From positions 620,001-684,000 of the forward strand of contig NZ_JABACI010000002.1 of assembly GCF_012524205.1 (NCBI RefSeq): 64,000 nucleotides of DNA. Reading direction: 5' to 3'. The notes below the pieces were generated by a model, which was not told where the DNA came from, made no database searches, and saw only the letters and a program-made list of their open reading frames with translations. The translations under genes were made by a program, and so were the position numbers. Origin of the DNA: Microbacterium salsuginis (GTDB lineage Bacteria > Actinomycetota > Actinomycetes > Actinomycetales > Microbacteriaceae). Position 1 is the stretch's first letter. Every line of letters starts with the position of its first letter. This document shows positions 26,343 through 35,898 of the stretch, one piece after another.

Positions 26343-28817
26343 TCAGGCCTCCGGAGCGGTCAAGTCGAACGGGACGTGAACGAGGTCACGGGAACTGGTG
26401 CCGACACCGACGATGTAGCCACCGGCGCGCACGCGCCAGGACGCCGCGTCCTGATCCCAAATCTCGAGCTCCCGAACCCCGAGACGGAAGGTGACGGATG
26501 CGCTTGCGCCGGGCTCGAGGTACGCCTTCGTGAAGGCTCGCAGCTGTCGAACCGGGCGATCGGGCTCCTCATCGGCGTGCGCGAGGTACAGCTGGACGAC
26601 CTCCGCCCCGCTCACGGATCCGATGTTCGAGAGTTCCACGGCCACGTCGACCTCGGGAGCCTCGCGGGGGTCCCGGAGGACGGTCACCCTCGGTGCGCTC
26701 ACCGCGAACTCGGTGTAGCTGAGTCCGAACCCGAACGGGAATCGCGGGGTGATGCCGGCGGCGTCGACGTGTCGATATCCGACCATGAGCTCCTCGCGAA
26801 ACTCGGAGATGTCGGCTTCGCCCGGGTATGTGTCGAGTGACGGGTACGCGTGAGCGTCGGCCATCGTGTCGGGTAGCTTCCCGGACGGGTTGACGTCGCC
26901 GAAGAGAACACGAGCGACGGCTCGGCCGCCCTCCTGCCCTGGGTACCAGGCTTCCAGGATCGCGGGGACGTCGTCAGCCCACGGGACGTCGAGGGGACCG
27001 CCGTTGTTGAGGACGACCGCGACGTTCTCATTCGATCCGGCGACCGTTCGAATGAGGTCCTCCTGGGCCTCTGGGAGGCGCATGCTGCTCCGGTCGCGTG
27101 CGCCACCCTCGAGCATGTTCGACAGTCCCACGCAGACGACCACCGCATCGGCCGCGGTTGCCGCCGCACGGAGCCGAGCGCTGCCGGCGCTCCCCGGTTC
27201 CTCCCATTCGAACCGCAACGCCGCCGCCGATCCGGTCTTCCGGAAGTCGACCGTCAGCTCGTAATGCTCTCCCGCGACGAGCTCGACGGTGTCCGTCTCG
27301 TAGTGGTCGCTGTAGTCCGCCTCGAAGCCCTGTGTTGCGAGCGCCTCCTCGGAGATGCGGCCGAGGCGGTGTTCGCCGATCATAAGTTCGGCCACTCCGT
27401 GGTTCGCCTGGAGGCCGAGACGGTAGCTTCCCGTGGCCGGCGGGATGAGGACCGCACGCACCTCGGCGCGGTAGCCGCTCTGGCCGACTCCGGCCGCCGG
27501 TGACGCCCATCCCCACGCCAGGTCCGTGGTCGGCTCGACGACCCAATCCGTCACCACCGTGCCATCCCGGTCGCGGTAGCGGACGGCGACGCCGGGATGG
27601 AGGATCCCTTCGTCGTCGCGGTAGTGCAGTGCGTCTCCAGGCGAGACCATCGCACCCGTGAGCCCGCTCCCCTCGAGGTGCTCCACCTCGGCGAAGCCGC
27701 GGAGGGCCTCGCGGATGCCCTCGAGCGGGCTGATCGAGTAGGCCGGGGTCACCGAAGCGCTTCCACCCCCGCCAAGCCGCGCGTGCTCCGCATTCGGTCC
27801 GACGACGAGCACGCGCGCCAGCCTGCGTCGGTCGAGGGGAAGTACGCCGCCAATGTTCTGCAGCAGCACGATCGACTCCTCGGCCACTTCCAGCGCGAGT
27901 GCCCGATTGCGCTCGGTGTCGACGAGGCCTGTCTCCGGCGCGACCTCCGCCGAGGCCCCGTACAGGCGGTGTAGCCGGAGCATACGCTGCGCCGAGTCAT
28001 CCAACTGCGACGCGGAGACGCGCCCGTCGTCGACGGCTGCCAGGACCGACGCTTCGTCGAGCCACCGGCCCGGTCCGGGCATCTCGATGTCCAGCCCCGA
28101 GGTGAGGGCCCGCGGACTGTGCACGGCTCGCCAGTCGGAGACGATCACTCCCTCGTAGGCCCACTCGCCTTTGACGATTCCCGACAGCAGCTCGGCGTGC
28201 TCCGACGGGTAGACGCCGTTGATCCGGTTGTACGACGTCATCACGGCGATCGGATCCGCGAGCTCGATCGCGAGTTGAAACTGCCGGAGGTAGAGCTCTC
28301 TCAGCGCCCGTTCGGAAACCTCGGACGAGAGCACCTCCTGATCCGCTTGTTGACTATTGGCTGCGATTGCTTTGATGCAGGCACCCACTCCTTCGCTCTG
28401 GATGCCGCGGGCGACAGCTGCCCCCAGCAGTCCGGCGAGCCACGGATCCTCCGAGAACGTCTCGAAGCTGCGGCCGTTAAGAGGGACGCGGTGCAGGTTC
28501 AGTTTTGGCCCGAGCACCACCGAGACGCCGAGGCCGCGCGCCTCACGACCGATCGCGGCGCCGGCCTCCTCGAGCAGCCGGATATTCCAGGTCGACGCCA
28601 TTCCGATCCCGGTCGGGAAGCTGGTGGCGTTCGTCGAACCCTCGCCCATGACCGTGATGCCGTGCCCGCAGTCGGCGACCCGGAGGTGGGGGATCCCGAG
28701 ACGCGGCACGCCCGGGAAATGCCACGCGTCGGTTCCGGCGCGCAGGGAAGCCTTCTCAGCGATGGTCAGGTCGCCGAGGGTCGCCGTCGGTTTCAACCCT
28801 GCCCATCCTCTCGGCAT
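26343..28817 (-). CDS. GH3 family beta-glycosidase with PA14 insertion
   Basis: An 824-aa enzyme of the beta-glucosidase GH3 group. The catalytic barrel (1-290) has the nucleophile Asp228 in GVIVSDWRA. The alpha/beta sandwich domain is interrupted by a PA14 module at about 400-530, and a fibronectin-III-like domain ends the protein. The canonical substrate-binding KHF motif reads KAIAANSQQ (149-157), so the usual His is Ala. No signal peptide is visible, so it is probably cytoplasmic. ATG 28817 has no strong ribosome site; the frame runs upstream to 29042 without family similarity. It heads the operon GH3, 816-aa protein, amidohydrolase. Confidence 0.9.
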   Translation of the reverse strand: MPRGWAGLKPTATLGDLTIAEKASLRAGTDAWHFPGVPRLGIPHLRVADCGHGITVMGEGSTNATSFPTGIGMASTWNIRLLEEAGAAIGREARGLGVSVVLGPKLNLHRVPLNGRSFETFSEDPWLAGLLGAAVARGIQSEGVGACIKAIAANSQQADQEVLSSEVSERALRELYLRQFQLAIELADPIAVMTSYNRINGVYPSEHAELLSGIVKGEWAYEGVIVSDWRAVHSPRALTSGLDIEMPGPGRWLDEASVLAAVDDGRVSASQLDDSAQRMLRLHRLYGASAEVAPETGLVDTERNRALALEVAEESIVLLQNIGGVLPLDRRRLARVLVVGPNAEHARLGGGGSASVTPAYSISPLEGIREALRGFAEVEHLEGSGLTGAMVSPGDALHYRDDEGILHPGVAVRYRDRDGTVVTDWVVEPTTDLAWGWASPAAGVGQSGYRAEVRAVLIPPATGSYRLGLQANHGVAELMIGEHRLGRISEEALATQGFEADYSDHYETDTVELVAGEHYELTVDFRKTGSAAALRFEWEEPGSAGSARLRAAATAADAVVVCVGLSNMLEGGARDRSSMRLPEAQEDLIRTVAGSNENVAVVLNNGGPLDVPWADDVPAILEAWYPGQEGGRAVARVLFGDVNPSGKLPDTMADAHAYPSLDTYPGEADISEFREELMVGYRHVDAAGITPRFPFGFGLSYTEFAVSAPRVTVLRDPREAPEVDVAVELSNIGSVSGAEVVQLYLAHADEEPDRPVRQLRAFTKAYLEPGASASVTFRLGVRELEIWDQDAASWRVRAGGYIVGVGTSSRDLVHVPFDLTAPEA

Positions 28818-29381
28818 CGGGTGCACATATATGAACCATACATCCGAATGATGAACACGCCGCCGACCCTCCGCCGTCGAGCGGTCGATGCAGCTCGGCG
28901 CCGGCGGCACGCGAACAGGGCGGCGAGAGGGTCGTCGAAGTCGCGTGACCGCGCCGAATGGTCCGCCAGTTCGCTGCTCGCCGGGCTGCCGCCGGTTACC
29001 CCGGAGACGAGCGTGGTCAGCGCGGTCGCGAGCGCGCAGCACAGGGCCGCGGAAGGCATAGGTCCGGCGCAGATCGCTGGCGGCGAAAACGTGGGTCGAG
29101 AACGGGGCAGCAAACGCGGGCCACGGTCCCGGCCAGCGGCTGAAATCCGATCACCGGCACTGGCGTTCGCAGCGAGACGATGCAGGGCAGAGTGAGCGTC
29201 GAGGTCCAGGTCCACGTGTTGACATGCGTCTGGGAACTGTGGCCTAGTCTGCCCACAACCCGCAGTGAGCCAGCACCGCTCCCGAGTACTGGTGTCTCGG
29301 ACTTCAGCGTGCAGCGTTCAGTCCGCGGAAAGTCCGCAGAATCCCCGTTCCAACACTCCCACCGGCATCGGTGACCAACCC

Positions 29382-29407
29382 GAGATCCGCGGAATTCCGC
29401 GGATCTC
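29382..29407. repeat. 26-bp perfect palindrome
   Basis: Thirteen-base self-complementary arms with no spacer, reading GAGATCCGCGGAA and its complement. Related CCGCGGAA elements occur nearby at about 29321-29345 and near 29955. It could be a regulator or recombinase site, or a relic of one. It is not next to a gene start. Confidence 0.7.
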
Positions 29408-29913
29408 CCCCACGTCCCTCTTCACTCAACCCGCCCGATGCCGTTCATCAACTGCCGCACCTCCGATCGAGTCGACGGAGCTCGCGGCTCTCGCACATCG
29501 TGTTGGGGATAGTGGATGAAGATCGCCGCCCTGTGATGGCGTCACTTGCGAGAGTCGACACGTCGCTCGCAGCTGTGGTGACCCGAGCCGCGATCCCGAT
29601 TCGCAGCGCCAGGATTGATTGATGATCTCCAGGGCACCCTTTTCGTGCAGCGGCGCTCCTCGCTCACAGGCACATCCGGCACGCGTAGTGCTAGAAACCG
29701 TGGGGTAGCCGACGAGCGGAGGGCCGAGGCTACGCCGCGAAAGCACTGCACGCAGCGCGGCGGATGTGCGACACTGTCGAAGCAGCCGTGGTGCGCTTCG
29801 GTAACGACGTCGTCGACCAGCAGCACCGTTCATCGCTCCGACACTGAGCCCTCGCGGCATCGGTTTTTGCCCACACTTTGCCCACACTTCGGCAAGAACC
29901 GCCCCGAATCAGC

Positions 29914-29983
29914 CCGATCGAGATGGATCGAAGATCCCCGCAGACCCGCGTACTTCCGCGGCTTTCCGATCAAGACGGATCGA
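29914..29983. repeat. Imperfect 18-bp direct repeat
   Basis: Copies at 29914-29931 (CCGATCGAGATGGATCGA) and 29966-29983 differ at two positions and are 52 bp apart, start to start. A CCGCGG element lies between them. The spacing resembles arm sites or iterons on a small scale, but two copies are too few to call either. Confidence 0.5.
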
Positions 29984-30144
29984 GGCGGAAGTCGCTCGGT
30001 GCCATTCGACTCCCGCCGTCGCGTCTCTCCCTCCCCGGCAGCGCGCCGCAGGCGGCCGTAGCGGCCACGCCCGCGGTCGCGTCGGTCGGGGTGCACCATC
30101 CCCGCACTGCCAGCGCAGACCGGGGGGCCTCACGCGGACGGAGC

Positions 30145-30180
30145 GAACGGGCCCCGCCACGCGCGCGACGGGGCCCGTTC
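30145..30180 (-). terminator. Terminator hairpin after the GH92 gene
   Basis: A 12-bp perfect stem (arms 30145-30156 and 30169-30180, GAACGGGCCCCG type) with a 12-nt loop lies 10 bp beyond the GH92 stop codon. Confidence 0.75.
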
Positions 30181-30189
30181 GGGTTCGGA

Positions 30190-33100
30190 TCAGCCGGCAG
30201 CCGAGTACGCGGCGGACTTGGTGACGGTGACCGTCTCGTCGCCCACAACACCCGTCACCTCGGCGGTGACCTCACCCGCAGGAGTGGACCCGAGACGCGA
30301 GTTGATCGACACAGACGCCGACTTGCCGGGTGCGACCGCCGTGAAAGTCTTCGCGCCGTACGGCGTCGTGACCACAGCATCCACCGGCACGTCCTCGTTG
30401 TTGGTCACCGTGACCGAGACGTACTGCTTGCCCGCAAGCACCCGCGTCGAAGCCGACACCGACACATCCAGATCAGCGATCGGGCCGGGCTCGGTCAGTG
30501 CGTCCAGCGCCGCAGCGAGTCCCTCCACCGCCGAGGCGGTCTGCTCGTAGGGCGCATCGGCGGGCACGGCGCGTGCGACGCCGAGCGCCTCGTTCAGTGC
30601 CACGATGCGCTCGGGCGCATGAGCGGACGGATCGACGGCCTCGGCCCGCGCGATGAGAGCCGACAGCTGCCGCACAACCGCGTACTCGAGCTGCCCGGCG
30701 GCGAGTGCGAGAACGCGCTGCGCCTCATCCGCTGCATCCTGGGTGACATCGGTGGCCGCCGCGACTCGCTTGGCCTCGTCGAGCGCGGCGCGGAACACGG
30801 CGAAGTCGATCGCGATGTACCGCTCCTCGTGCACCGTGAGCGCCTCGCTCTCGGCGATGGCAGCCGTGAGGGCCGTGAGATCGACTTCGGGAGTCTCTTG
30901 TGGCGCCCCGCCGAACTCGAACCACTGCAGGTTGGCGACGTAGTTGAACTCCTGGCCGGCAACGGCGTCCGTGCGCATCACGACGAGCAGCGTGTGCGTG
31001 CCCGATACCGCGGTGTCGAGCTTCGCGGTGGTCGAGACGTAGTTCGTCCACCCACCGGTCTTCGGCAGCTGCACGGTTCCGACCTTCGTCGTCTCGCTGA
31101 CCTCGTCGAGGTAGAACTCGAGTCGGCTGTTGTCACCGACCCGCTCGTCGCGTGTCGACGCGTTCACCGTGACGTGCGTCAGCGGCTCGCCGCCGAAGTC
31201 TCGCGCGGTGTAGGTGAGCTGGCCGCCGTCCCAGGTGCCGCCGACGTTGCCCGCGGGCGGGTCGCCGCCCTCCTTCTTGAGGCCGTTGCCGTTGTCGGCG
31301 TCGTAGGTCTCGGCTTCGACCCGCACAGGTTCGATGGACTCCGGAGCATCCTCCGCGGTCTTGAGGAACTGGAGCCAGTCGAAGTTCACGACCCACGAGT
31401 TCGGCTGTGTGGCATCGGGCGTGCCTCCGAACACCACGTAGAGGCGGTTCGACCCCGCCAGCACGCTCGGGTCATCGATCTTCGCCTCCACCGTGGCGAA
31501 GTCGCTCCAGCCCGCCGTGGGCGGAACGGCCACCTTGGCAGCGACAGGACCGTCCGCCGCTCCGACGCGCACCTCGACGAACTCGTCCGTCGCGCTGTCA
31601 CCGGGGTGGTTGGAGTAGCGCATCTTGACGCGCAGCGGCTCGACCCCGGCGAAGTCCACGCCGTCGTACGCGATCCACGAGCCGACCTGCACGCCGTTGA
31701 CGGCTCCGAACGGCGCACCGGTGGAGTCGTTGCCTGACTCCGTGCCCAAGCGCCCGCCAGAGGATGCTTCGAAGTTCTCGGCCTGGAAGACGCGATACGC
31801 CGTCTCGACGATGCGCAGTCCCTCGATCGCCCGGCTGAGGCCGTCGAGCGCCGACTGCAGGTCGTCGTCGCTCGCCGTGGTGCTGGCGAGGGCCTCACGA
31901 GCGACCGTGCGAGCACTGTCGAACGCTGCGAACGACGTCGCGGAATACGCACCGCGAACCACCAGATCGGCTTCGGCCGCGAGCGCCGTGAGCTTCTCAC
32001 GCCACTGCTGGTCGCGCTCGAGCACGAGAGTGCCCAGCCCCGACACCCCGTCTCCGCGCACGCTCGTCGCGGGCGTGCCCGCGAAGGCGGCGTCGGCGAA
32101 GTCCAGCGCGAACGATGCGCGCTGCGACTCGCCGAGCGACCCTGTGAGCCGAAGCGTCGCCGCGTCGGCACCGGTCAGTACGACGGAGGCCGACACGCCG
32201 CCCGGAAGACCCGTGATCGCGAGTGCGCCGTCGGCGACGAGGTCGCGCCCGGCGGCTCCGGCGAAGGTCGCGCCGCTCAGCGCCAGCTTCGCCGTCGCAT
32301 CCACCGAGCCGTCGGCAGCAGCCTTCATGCGAGGCGTGTCGATCGAGAGCGTTGCACCCTCGAAGACGACCTTGAGCGTGAAGTCGCGCGATCCGTTCGA
32401 CGGCTTCCGCGAGAAGGCTCCGTCGGCGATCTTCAGCACGAGGTCGTCGATGCTGTCCATCGGCGCGGACGCGTCGGCCGTGCCCGTGAGCGACAGCTTC
32501 ACCGTGCGCGGCCCGGTGCGCTCGGCCTTCAGAGCCAGCCCCGCCGGGACGTTCTCAGCGGTGATGGATGCCGACAGGTCGGCGCCGTCCGCGCCGGCGA
32601 AGGTGCCGTTGGAGATGACGAGATCGATGCTGTTGCCGATCGACCCGTCGCCCGCAGCGGCTTCGGTGAACAGGCGGGACGACACAGAGATCGCACTGAT
32701 GGGGTCGTAGCGCGAGCTCGAGAGCTCGTCGCTCAGCGACGACGATGCCATCGAGTCGGCCGCCCAATCGGATGCCGCGTCGCCCATGCGGAACGCCAGC
32801 CCCCCACCCGCGGTGAGCTGGTCGTAGGTGATCCACGTGCGGTCGAAGTCCTGACCGTTGAGCGTCGCCGACTGGATGAAGTAGTCGTCGGGCGAAACGC
32901 CCTCGGCCGAGATGTCGAACGCGCGGCCGGACTCGTAGTTGATGCGCACGTTCTCGAAGAACGGCGTTCCGATCTGGTACTCGTCCGACCCCGCGAGCAC
33001 GGGGAAGAGGCCCAGCGATGCGGCGACGAACATCGACGACATGGTCCCGGTGTCGTTGTCCATCGTCGGCAGGAACCCCTTCGGGCTGTTCTGGTACACC

Positions 33101-35121
33101 TTCATCTTCACCGGAGGCGTGAACTCACCGCCGCCGGACGGGTACTCGTGGGTGCTGCCGGTCGCGATGTAGCGGTTCCACGTCTCCTTCGTGTAGATGC
33201 TGCGCACCCACTCCTGCGTGCGCGAAGGCGCGCCCACGTAATTGAAGAGGTACGGTGCCTGCAGGTCGATCTCGTTCGCGTTGGCGTGCAGCATCCGCCT
33301 GCCGTCGTCGGGTGCGTGCTCACCGAACATGAAGCTCAGCGCCTTGAGCGTCGTCTCTTCGCCACCCATCTTCTGGATGAGGCCGCCCATGTCGTTCGCC
33401 GCGTACCAGTGGTACTGCCACAGTGTGCCCTGGTAGACGTTGCCGGCTTCGAACCGCTCGGGGTCGGCGTCGTTCCATGCGCCGACGGCGTTCCTGGGGA
33501 AGATGAGGCCCGTCTTGGTGCCGTCCGCGAGGGTGACGGCATCCGGTTTGAAGATGTTCGTCCAGTTCGCGGCACGAAGACGGTAGTCGTTCGCCTCCTG
33601 CGTCTTGCCGAGCTCGTCGGCGATCGTCGCCATGGCCCAGTCGTCGTAGGCCGTTCCGAGCGTGTCGTCGACCTCGTTCGCGATGTATCCGCGGCTCACG
33701 TTGTCAGCGTTGCCGTATCCGCCCGCGGACTGCGAGACCAGCGCCGGCCACGCCTGCGACAGCCCGCGCAGCTGCGCGCCCTTCGCGATGGCGTCCGCGA
33801 CGACCACCGCCGCACGTTCGAAGCGCACGGTGGGAACCGAGTGCGTCACGTTCGACAGTGATCCGCGGCCCGTCGAGGCGAACGACGCGTAGAGGTCGAC
33901 GATGGACTGCGCCTGGTCGTGGAACACCTCCGGGTAGCCGATCGCGAGCACCTCGTACTTGCGGAAGTCGTCCCAGAAGCCCCACCCGTCGTAGTGGGTG
34001 TACCCGTCGGCCGTGTGCACCTGACCGTCGAGTCCCCGGTAGGTGCCGCTCGTGCTGGTCGCGTTCACCGGCGAGCCGAACATCCGGTACAGGTGCGTGT
34101 AGAAGAGCGTCTTGAGGTCGCCCGTCGGGTCGCTCGTCTGGGAGGACGTCACGTCGAGACGGCTGAGGATGGCGTTCCAGTCGGCCTTCGTGTCGGCACG
34201 CACCTGGTCGAAGGCGCGGTCTCCCATCTCGGCGGCCATGTCGATCTTGGCCTGCTCGACGCTGATCGGCGACAGCGCGACCTTGAGGCCCACCTGCTGT
34301 CCTGCCACGACGTCGAATTCGACGACCGCGCCGATGTCGGTGCCCTCCTGGTGCGCGGTGCCGGTGAGCGCCCCGCTGCCGCCCCACGTCCGCGTGCTCT
34401 TCGCGGCCGCGGTGGACTCGACGTAGTAGTGCATCTTGTAGTCGTAGCCGTTGAAGTGACCGGTGAAGTCGCCCGAGACCGCGACGCGGCCGTCCGGCAG
34501 CGTCGTGTAGTCGAGGGTCGCACCGCGACGACTGGTGAAGTTGTTGCGCAGGTCGAGAACGAGCGACGCCGTTCCCGCTGACGGGAACGTGAAGCGGTCC
34601 TGGCCGGTGCGTACATCCGTCGTCGCCTCCGCGTGGATCACGCCGCCGGCGACGGCGAGGTCGACACCGTAATACCCGGGCGCGGCGTCCTCGGCGTCGT
34701 GGCTGTAGTTCTTCGCGTAGGAGCCGGTGCCGGGGCGGCTGGTGTAGCTCTCGTACGTCGGCACGACCAGCAGATCGCCGCCTGCGCCGGAGCCGCCGAC
34801 CCCGTTGAGGTTGGTGTGCGTGAAGCCCGCGATCTGGTCCTCGGCATAGTCGTAGCCGCTGTGCGACCGACCCGAGACCGTCATGGGGTTGATCTTCACG
34901 AGCGAGTTCGGGGCTTCCGCACCGACGAGATCCTGACCGAAGTCGTCCTCTGTCGAGACGAACGAGTTGACGAACGCGGTGTAGTCGGTGTCGACGGATG
35001 CCGCAGCCGGCGCGAGCGCGGTGGGCACCGCGACCGCGGCCGTGGTGGGCAATCCGGCGCCCAGCAGAGCGACGGCCGCACTCACGGCGAGGAACCGGAG
35101 GGACGATGACGGAAGCGACAT
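30190..35121 (-). CDS. Secreted multidomain GH92 alpha-mannosidase
   Basis: A 1643-aa exported enzyme. I chose ATG 35121, which gives a good signal peptide (hydrophobic core 8-30, cleavage near AVA/AAA); the open frame further upstream is a shadow. Residues about 40-770 are the GH92 fold, with DGWGFWDDFRKYE, NEIDLQAPYLFNYVG near 617 and DNDTGTMSSMFVAASLGLFP near 690. The last two deviate from the usual GNEP..H and GD/ND-D forms, so specificity may differ. After that come Ig-like repeats (about 810-1035), a FIVAR-like helical segment, two CBM6-like modules (about 1108-1260 and 1267-1405), two or three FIVAR segments (1417-1543) and a C-terminal domain (1549-1643) shared with the phosphoesterase at 35899. 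GH92 enzymes remove alpha-mannose, some from mannosyl-phosphate. Confidence 0.92.
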   Translation of the reverse strand: MSLPSSSLRFLAVSAAVALLGAGLPTTAAVAVPTALAPAAASVDTDYTAFVNSFVSTEDDFGQDLVGAEAPNSLVKINPMTVSGRSHSGYDYAEDQIAGFTHTNLNGVGGSGAGGDLLVVPTYESYTSRPGTGSYAKNYSHDAEDAAPGYYGVDLAVAGGVIHAEATTDVRTGQDRFTFPSAGTASLVLDLRNNFTSRRGATLDYTTLPDGRVAVSGDFTGHFNGYDYKMHYYVESTAAAKSTRTWGGSGALTGTAHQEGTDIGAVVEFDVVAGQQVGLKVALSPISVEQAKIDMAAEMGDRAFDQVRADTKADWNAILSRLDVTSSQTSDPTGDLKTLFYTHLYRMFGSPVNATSTSGTYRGLDGQVHTADGYTHYDGWGFWDDFRKYEVLAIGYPEVFHDQAQSIVDLYASFASTGRGSLSNVTHSVPTVRFERAAVVVADAIAKGAQLRGLSQAWPALVSQSAGGYGNADNVSRGYIANEVDDTLGTAYDDWAMATIADELGKTQEANDYRLRAANWTNIFKPDAVTLADGTKTGLIFPRNAVGAWNDADPERFEAGNVYQGTLWQYHWYAANDMGGLIQKMGGEETTLKALSFMFGEHAPDDGRRMLHANANEIDLQAPYLFNYVGAPSRTQEWVRSIYTKETWNRYIATGSTHEYPSGGGEFTPPVKMKVYQNSPKGFLPTMDNDTGTMSSMFVAASLGLFPVLAGSDEYQIGTPFFENVRINYESGRAFDISAEGVSPDDYFIQSATLNGQDFDRTWITYDQLTAGGGLAFRMGDAASDWAADSMASSSLSDELSSSRYDPISAISVSSRLFTEAAAGDGSIGNSIDLVISNGTFAGADGADLSASITAENVPAGLALKAERTGPRTVKLSLTGTADASAPMDSIDDLVLKIADGAFSRKPSNGSRDFTLKVVFEGATLSIDTPRMKAAADGSVDATAKLALSGATFAGAAGRDLVADGALAITGLPGGVSASVVLTGADAATLRLTGSLGESQRASFALDFADAAFAGTPATSVRGDGVSGLGTLVLERDQQWREKLTALAAEADLVVRGAYSATSFAAFDSARTVAREALASTTASDDDLQSALDGLSRAIEGLRIVETAYRVFQAENFEASSGGRLGTESGNDSTGAPFGAVNGVQVGSWIAYDGVDFAGVEPLRVKMRYSNHPGDSATDEFVEVRVGAADGPVAAKVAVPPTAGWSDFATVEAKIDDPSVLAGSNRLYVVFGGTPDATQPNSWVVNFDWLQFLKTAEDAPESIEPVRVEAETYDADNGNGLKKEGGDPPAGNVGGTWDGGQLTYTARDFGGEPLTHVTVNASTRDERVGDNSRLEFYLDEVSETTKVGTVQLPKTGGWTNYVSTTAKLDTAVSGTHTLLVVMRTDAVAGQEFNYVANLQWFEFGGAPQETPEVDLTALTAAIAESEALTVHEERYIAIDFAVFRAALDEAKRVAAATDVTQDAADEAQRVLALAAGQLEYAVVRQLSALIARAEAVDPSAHAPERIVALNEALGVARAVPADAPYEQTASAVEGLAAALDALTEPGPIADLDVSVSASTRVLAGKQYVSVTVTNNEDVPVDAVVTTPYGAKTFTAVAPGKSASVSINSRLGSTPAGEVTAEVTGVVGDETVTVTKSAAYSAAG
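30347..30477. repeat. 131-bp identical repeat, copy 1 (in the GH92 C-terminal domain)
   Basis: Bases 30347-30477 are identical to 36056-36186. The copy encodes the first half of the shared C-terminal domain (DLDVSVSASTRVLAGKQYVS onward). Flanking parts of the domain have diverged, so the identical core suggests recent gene conversion. Confidence 0.95.
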
Positions 35122-35165
35122 GAGAGTGGGATCTCCAGGTGGGGTGGCGCGATCGTGGGCGCAGG

Positions 35166-35204
35166 CCGGGGCAGGGGTGAGCGCCGAGCTCATCCCTGCC
35201 CCGG
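35166..35204 (-). terminator. Hairpin between the WxL-like gene and the GH92 gene
   Basis: Arms 35166-35181 and 35189-35204 pair with one mismatch around a 7-nt loop, just after the stop of the small secreted protein. It may partly separate expression of the GH92 gene, which begins 45 bp further on. Confidence 0.6.
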
Positions 35205-35212
35205 ACCGGGTC

Positions 35213-35836
35213 TTACTCGAAGAGCGAGAGCGTGAGCGTCGAGGTGTAGTTGCCGGCCGCGACATCGGCCGGAACCACGAGCTGCAGGTCGGCCGTGGCG
35301 GAGAAGACGCCGCCTCCGGCGTTGCCCTCGGCACTGTCAGCGAGGTAGAGGAGTTCCTGGTCGACCAGACCCGGCTCGGAGGGCAGCACGTCGCCGCCGA
35401 CCTCGACGAACGGCTCGCCTTCACCCTCGCCTGTGACGAGCTTGGGCACCCAGCCGAGGTGCTGTGCCGCGATCGTCTTGCTCGTGGTGGCATCCACGAA
35501 GTCGCTCGTCGAGCCGAGCACGTACCACGCCGATCCTGCCGGGACATCCTCGGCCGCACGGGTGTCGGTGACCGTGACCTTGGGCAGCGTGCCCGTGAAC
35601 GTGCGTTCGAGCGCCGTCGATGCACCCTCGACCAGGGTGGTGTCGGCGCCCTCCACCGTCAGGGCCAGAGCGCCGGGGCCGGCCACCTCTTCGATCGCGA
35701 CGTTCACATCGACGTCCTGGGTGCCGTGTTCTTCTTCGGCGACTGCCGCCGAGCCCGCGGACACCAGAAGGGCGGCGCCGAAGGCGATGACGCTGCTGCG
35801 CAGCAGGACAGACTTGTTCATTTCATTCACTTTCAT
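35213..35836 (-). CDS. Small secreted protein, WxL-like
   Basis: A 207-aa exported protein; starts at 35836 and 35821 (MNKSVLLRSS) are both possible. The signal peptide core is VIAFGAALLVSAG, with cleavage near AVAEE. The mature part is acidic and beta-rich, and ends VPADVAAGNYTSTLTLSLFE. That ending resembles the last strands of WxL or pilin-like surface domains, although the Trp of the WxL motif is missing. Its position in an operon with a DUF916 (WxL-interacting-type) protein strengthens the assignment. A peptidoglycan- or partner-binding surface protein is likely; the exact role is unknown. Confidence 0.75.
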   Translation of the reverse strand: MKVNEMNKSVLLRSSVIAFGAALLVSAGSAAVAEEEHGTQDVDVNVAIEEVAGPGALALTVEGADTTLVEGASTALERTFTGTLPKVTVTDTRAAEDVPAGSAWYVLGSTSDFVDATTSKTIAAQHLGWVPKLVTGEGEGEPFVEVGGDVLPSEPGLVDQELLYLADSAEGNAGGGVFSATADLQLVVPADVAAGNYTSTLTLSLFE

Positions 35837-35898
35837 TGGGGGGTTTGATCTCCGCGGTGCAGACGGAACGCCTGCGCCGCGGGGCCGCCGGCGTCGGG

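Larger units (their letters stand above)
28818..30144. other. Long intergenic region without a credible gene
   Basis: About 1.3 kb between the GH3 gene start and the GH92 terminator. Open frames here have skewed, Arg/Ser/Pro-rich composition and no recognisable domain, so I call none. It contains a weak GTTC-N8-like site (complement of 28822-28836) just upstream of the GH3 start, a 26-bp palindrome at 29382-29407 and an imperfect 18-bp direct repeat at 29914/29966. A TTGACA hexamer occurs near 29219 without a convincing -10. The segment may be a remnant of lost genes or hold a non-coding RNA. Confidence 0.5.

Noticed and set aside
29426..29887. Minus-strand open frame in the 1.3-kb gap, beginning MWAKCGQKP
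   Set aside because: It resembles the end of a tyrosine integrase only in a few residues (WAKCGQ-type tails). No catalytic motif and no wider similarity, so I do not call an integrase remnant.
29878..31737. Plus-strand open frame of 619 codons
   Set aside because: Antisense of the GH92 gene C-terminus and its terminator; Arg/Val/His-rich, no domain.
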